NCBI RefSeq assembly: GCF_032062135.1
Contig: NC_092859.1
Location: forward strand, 41,569,518-41,633,517
Reading direction: 5' to 3'
DNA: 64,000 nt
Origin: Pyxicephalus adspersus
Taxonomy: Eukaryota; Chordata; Amphibia; Anura; Pyxicephalidae
In this document: one piece after another, positions 60,487-64,000 of the stretch
Numbering within the stretch: position 1 is the first letter of the stretch
How the letters are laid out: each line of letters opens with the position of its first letter
Made by a program: the position numbers and the translations under genes
Notes under the pieces: generated by a model
What the model saw: only the letters and a program-made list of their open reading frames with translations
Told to the model about the DNA's origin: nothing
Databases searched by the model: none

Positions 60487-61040
60487 CCATTTCAACAAAT
60501 AAACATAAATAACAATACACATACAATAATTAAGTCCTTTAATTTAACCTTGACTAATATACAACCCTCCCCTGGTTACTGGTCTTTGAAGGCCCCCACT
60601 ACATCCCTCTCATACTATTTGGGTCTGAACCGCCGTGATATATATGCCAAAGATGGGTCTCTCACGCCCACTGAACACATGGAAACCAAACACCTCTCTT
60701 GAAGACCTCCTACCGACACACTGACCACCATAACTACCCCAAAACAAGGGAGGATGGGTGGGAAACTTTTTCCACTCTCCCCATCCTGCTGCAAAATGAT
60801 CCTCCTCTTCCGTTTCCCCCCTTCTTTTCACACCTCTATCCCCTCCCCCCAATACATCACTCCTTCTACTCTCGTCCACTTCCCCTCCAAACCTTCCAGC
60901 ACCTAACCCTTTCACTACCTGCTCCCTACCCCTCCCAGTCATGGAGGCCTTTTACTAGCCCTCTCTGCGTTCCCCTGCTCCAGGCCTCTCTCTCTCTAAC
61001 CATCTGGCTTGAATTTTGGGAAATAAACTAATACTGCTTT
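60487..61040. repeat. Right part of the unclassified repeat, C/T-rich
   Basis: Continues the AATAAA/AACAAATAAACATAAATAAC tract, then a long C/T-rich segment with many CCCCTCCC words. Overlapping open frames on both strands (60699-61031 and 60942-60610) come from the biased composition. I recall similar sequence in frog retroelements but cannot assign it. Confidence 0.35.
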
Positions 61041-61207
61041 CTATCTAAGTCTGCATATATCCCCTTTTCTTTCATAGACACAATCATACACTTTTCTCTG
61101 CAGTTAACATGTCTTCACAAAAGTTTGTAATATAAAATGTACTTTGGCGTTCATACTTTCAATACATAGTTACCACCATCAAAGCCCAAAGGTACATGGT
61201 TTAGTAT

Positions 61208-61556
61208 ATGGATACTTGTTTTCTGTTCTTCCTTTTTTCCTTCCTTTCTTCTCTATTAACTGACCTTCTATTTTTTGTCCTTGCTTTTTCATTTCATGCT
61301 TTCTTGCTCTTGTGCTGTCCTTGCTCTGTCCCTATATGCTTTCCTTTCTCCCTTTACAGTTCCCTTTCTGCTTTCCTTCTTTTCCCTTTCGTTCTGCTCC
61401 CTTCATTCTATTCTTCCTTCTTTCTTTACGTTTTACTCTTCTCTCTTTGGTCATTTTTTGTTTCTTTCTTGTTTTTTCTTTTTTTCTTTTACAGCCTTCT
61501 TATCTCCCTATATGCTTATCGTCCTCCCTTCACCCTATCTTCGTTCCTTTCTTTAG
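61208..61556. repeat. Polypyrimidine (CTTT/CCTTT)-rich low-complexity tract
   Basis: Nearly 350 bp of C/T-dominated sequence. The three overlapping open frames here have only Phe, Leu, Ser and Pro and are not genes. Confidence 0.8.
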
Positions 61557-63354
61557 GTGTCAAGATGGAGAACGTTTATTTAAACCAGATTGCTAAAATA
61601 TCTTGCTAGCTTGTACAAACACTACCTAATGTAGTGTGAAAGTGTTTTATGTCTGCCTTCCATTTTTGTTTTTTGTGTTTGCACCCTGGCATATGGGAAT
61701 CTGATGTCTACCTACTGATGTTAATAGGTAAAGATTAGTAACTTCATTTCTATAGACATAATAAATAAATAATTGAAGCTAAATATACTGTTTATGAACT
61801 AGAAATCATTTTATTCTGAATTCCACTGGACATGTAACCAGAAAACTGATGGAATATATTTCTTATGCAACATTGTCAATATTGTAATAGTTTCTGTCTA
61901 GGTAAATTTAGCAGGCATTGTAGTGGAAGTTATTCATCATACATATATAGAATAAAATAGTTCTTGTATGCAGCTTTGGCACCGCTTTGACAGGTCTGTA
62001 GGAGGGTGTCAAAAAAGAATTGGATATAGCACACAATTACAGATGTTAATCACCCCTGGAGAAATCAGATGTTACTACAGCCTAGCAGAAATCCAATGAC
62101 TGTTATTGTTCCAAAATGCCTATCATTCATGAGACAGGAGGCATGAGTCTGACATCTATGCAGTGTACCTGAGAACAACAATGTAGAGTGTCCTATATGA
62201 GGATCATGGTCTTCACATGTCATTAAATTGTGCTTTTTAGCTTGCAAAGATAAGGAATAATTTCTTGATTAAAAAAGTTACTAGAACTTTTAGTTTTTTT
62301 CAGCTTGCTGTAAAAATTCTAAATACGCTTTTCCTTTTAGGTTTAACCAACATTTTTTCCTTTTTTGTCTGTCCACTTTTTCTTTTTCCCTTCTATACCC
62401 CTAGTAATTTAGGTAATGCTAATTCCTAGGCAAAGAGAAATACTATTGGCATGCTGTTTTGCTTAACAGAGGGGAATTCAAAAACACTTTTACAAGGTTC
62501 ACTTTGGTCCCAGGGACTTGGATTACCATGTGTTAATATTCAGACCGACTACCTGTCACTGTCCTGCTTAATGAGAGTACTACAGTGGCCAATATGGGTA
62601 ATCATGTTAAACTGGCCATGTACATGACAATTGTCAAGCAATTTCAAATGCTTGAACCAGATTTCAATCTCATGAACAACTAAAATTATCAATGCAAGCT
62701 ACCGCTGATGTTTTTTTAATAACAGTCAAGTGATTGCACAGTGGTTGAATATAGCAATGTGTGTGACCAGCATCTGAAATAAGAAGACACGGAGTAACAA
62801 AGTGAAACCAACATCAGAGGGTTAGGGAAATAAGGGGCCTCTAGCTAGTGAGGTTACTATACAGTACAGATGAAAAGTCCCTTCCAAAAAAATCACCCCT
62901 TTACCCACCTTTCTGATGGCCAGTGTGTTCTGACTGTATGCCCCAACCCTGTTTTAGTGGTTGGTGGTATTACCCTCTGACTTCATTGTCACCCCTGAGA
63001 ACTGCATTGGCACAGGGATTTTGGGGATAAAACCAAGGCATCGAACGGGGAGCTCAGGCATCTCACACTCATAAAAGTTTCAAACGTGCAGCTGGAAAAA
63101 AAACACTAGTCTGAGATTAGCTTGAAACTGGTTGATGGATTTGCTAATTGGAACCGACAGCTATGGAGCTTTCTGAGTATTTCGTAATATTAAAGTCTGT
63201 TTTATTATACCCCACAATTCAGACATCCAGCACAGCTTACAATGAGCAGATTGGGCTCTTATTCTATCATTGGAGCTGATGTACTGTATTTTCCTGGATC
63301 CGACTTGCTTAAAAAAAGGTGAGGAAAAGGACTGGTTAAACACACAAGTTTTCA
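61557..63354. other. Intergenic, nothing recognised
   Basis: AT-rich sequence with no supported gene. Confidence 0.4.
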
Positions 63355-63687
63355 CTTAAAGCAGAACCAAACTCAAGAACAAAAATCCCACATACCTTCA
63401 ATTCCATAGATCCCTCAATCCCACTGGAGATGTCTTTGATTGGGTCCCGCGCTGTCCTGTAACCCAACTTCTTCCTGACACGGAAAAGCAATGAGCACCG
63501 CCATCTTGCTCCATGTTCCTCTGTCTTCCAACTATGTCACCTGTTCCAGGCACAAAATCAGGTGAAGTAGCCTGCTGTAAAGGGAAAAAAATGTACTGAC
63601 CTCTTTGCGTATGAATAAGATCGGGTTTTTTCCCCCTTCTTCGCATGCCTGATAGGAGCAGCCAGGAGCCTCCTGGGATTCATGACG
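63355..63687 (-). repeat. MITE-like element, family E, reverse copy
   Basis: Matches the reverse complement of 27790-28292. It starts with the AAAGCAGAACCAAACTC terminus, then a CCTTCAATTCCATAGAT arm, then a GC-rich core with GTAGCCTGCTGTAAA and CTTCGCATGCCTGATAGG. Its other end is cut off by the hAT element at 63694. Confidence 0.65.
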
Positions 63688-63693
63688 TAGAGC

Positions 63694-64000
63694 ACACATG
63701 TCAAACACAAGGCCCGCGGGCCAAATACGGCCCGCCAGGCCTTGCAATGTGGCCCGCACCGCGCTGTCATCACTGCACGCCGCTGCGTTCCATCACAATG
63801 ACGCGCGGTGACATAGGAGGCTTGTGATCTCGCCGGCCGTACTTGATATCTATTACGCATGCGCATAGATAACAAGTCACGCGAGATTCAGGAGGCGTGA
63901 CCTATAGTCCGGCATCCGATGTGGTTGTGCGGGTGGCAGAGCAGAGGAGAGAGTGAGTGTGCGGGCATAAAAAATACACAGCAGAAGCTGCCAGTTCCTG
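63694..64000. repeat. hAT element end, continuing beyond the window
   Basis: Begins CACATGTCAAACACAAGGCCCG, then GGGCCAAATACGGCCCGCC. This is the TGTCAAAC-AAGGCCCGCGGGCC terminus of a hAT group found in many vertebrates (from memory). Strongly CpG-rich to the window end. The second terminus and any transposase lie outside. Confidence 0.65.

Noticed and set aside
60610..61031. 110-codon frames on both strands
   Set aside because: Biased C/T-rich repeat sequence gives long frames on both strands with no domain.
61208..61609. 133-codon hydrophobic frame resembling a membrane protein
   Set aside because: It is a polypyrimidine tract; two other frames over the same bases look just as hydrophobic.
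1..64000. CRISPR arrays, operons, phage or bacterial features
   Set aside because: The window is vertebrate nuclear DNA. No regularly spaced identical repeats, ribosome-binding sites or prokaryotic genes were seen.
1..64000. tRNA, rRNA or snRNA genes
   Set aside because: No intact A-box/B-box pair with cloverleaf potential or other conserved RNA gene core was noticed by eye. A tRNAscan or Rfam run would be decisive.

Overview
This is vertebrate nuclear DNA, AT-rich and repeat-dense, with one convincing protein-coding gene in 64 kb. The organism is most likely an anuran amphibian, probably a neobatrachian or ranoid frog. That rests on a Y2/Y7-type neuropeptide Y receptor, remnants of a DIRS-type retroelement, a LINE tail of the L2/CR1/Rex1 sort, and many short inverted-repeat elements that I recall from frog genomes. 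No database search was possible, so species and repeat family names are recall or inference.

Layout. At 647-1798 (minus) lies an intact single-exon GPCR coding region, probably neuropeptide Y receptor Y7 (npy7r), with a splice-acceptor-like site immediately upstream of its ATG and candidate poly(A) signals downstream. From about 1.8 kb to 64 kb I see no other host gene. The DNA there is a mosaic of non-autonomous DNA transposons: hAT-like, Harbinger-like, Tigger-like and unclassified foldback elements, eight recurring families in all. It also holds LINE tails, a broken DIRS element (43.4-46.2 kb, minus), a composite repeat with direct and inverted copies (38.7-40.2 kb), minisatellites, microsatellites, and stretches of plain AT-rich intergenic sequence. 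A few high-complexity stretches look like conserved non-coding elements. An assembly gap (52947-53538) sits inside a transposon.

The features do not form a pathway. The receptor is an independent gene and the rest is intergenic or intronic background. The items most worth a second look are the hairpin-array element (37.3 and 46.4 kb), splice-donor-like sites near the termini of several unrelated transposon families, a foldback element with two convergent CTCF-like motifs (29.0 kb), an in-frame 300-bp zinc-finger duplication in the DIRS gag remnant, and the subtype of the receptor. I found no convincing evidence of a wholly new biological system.
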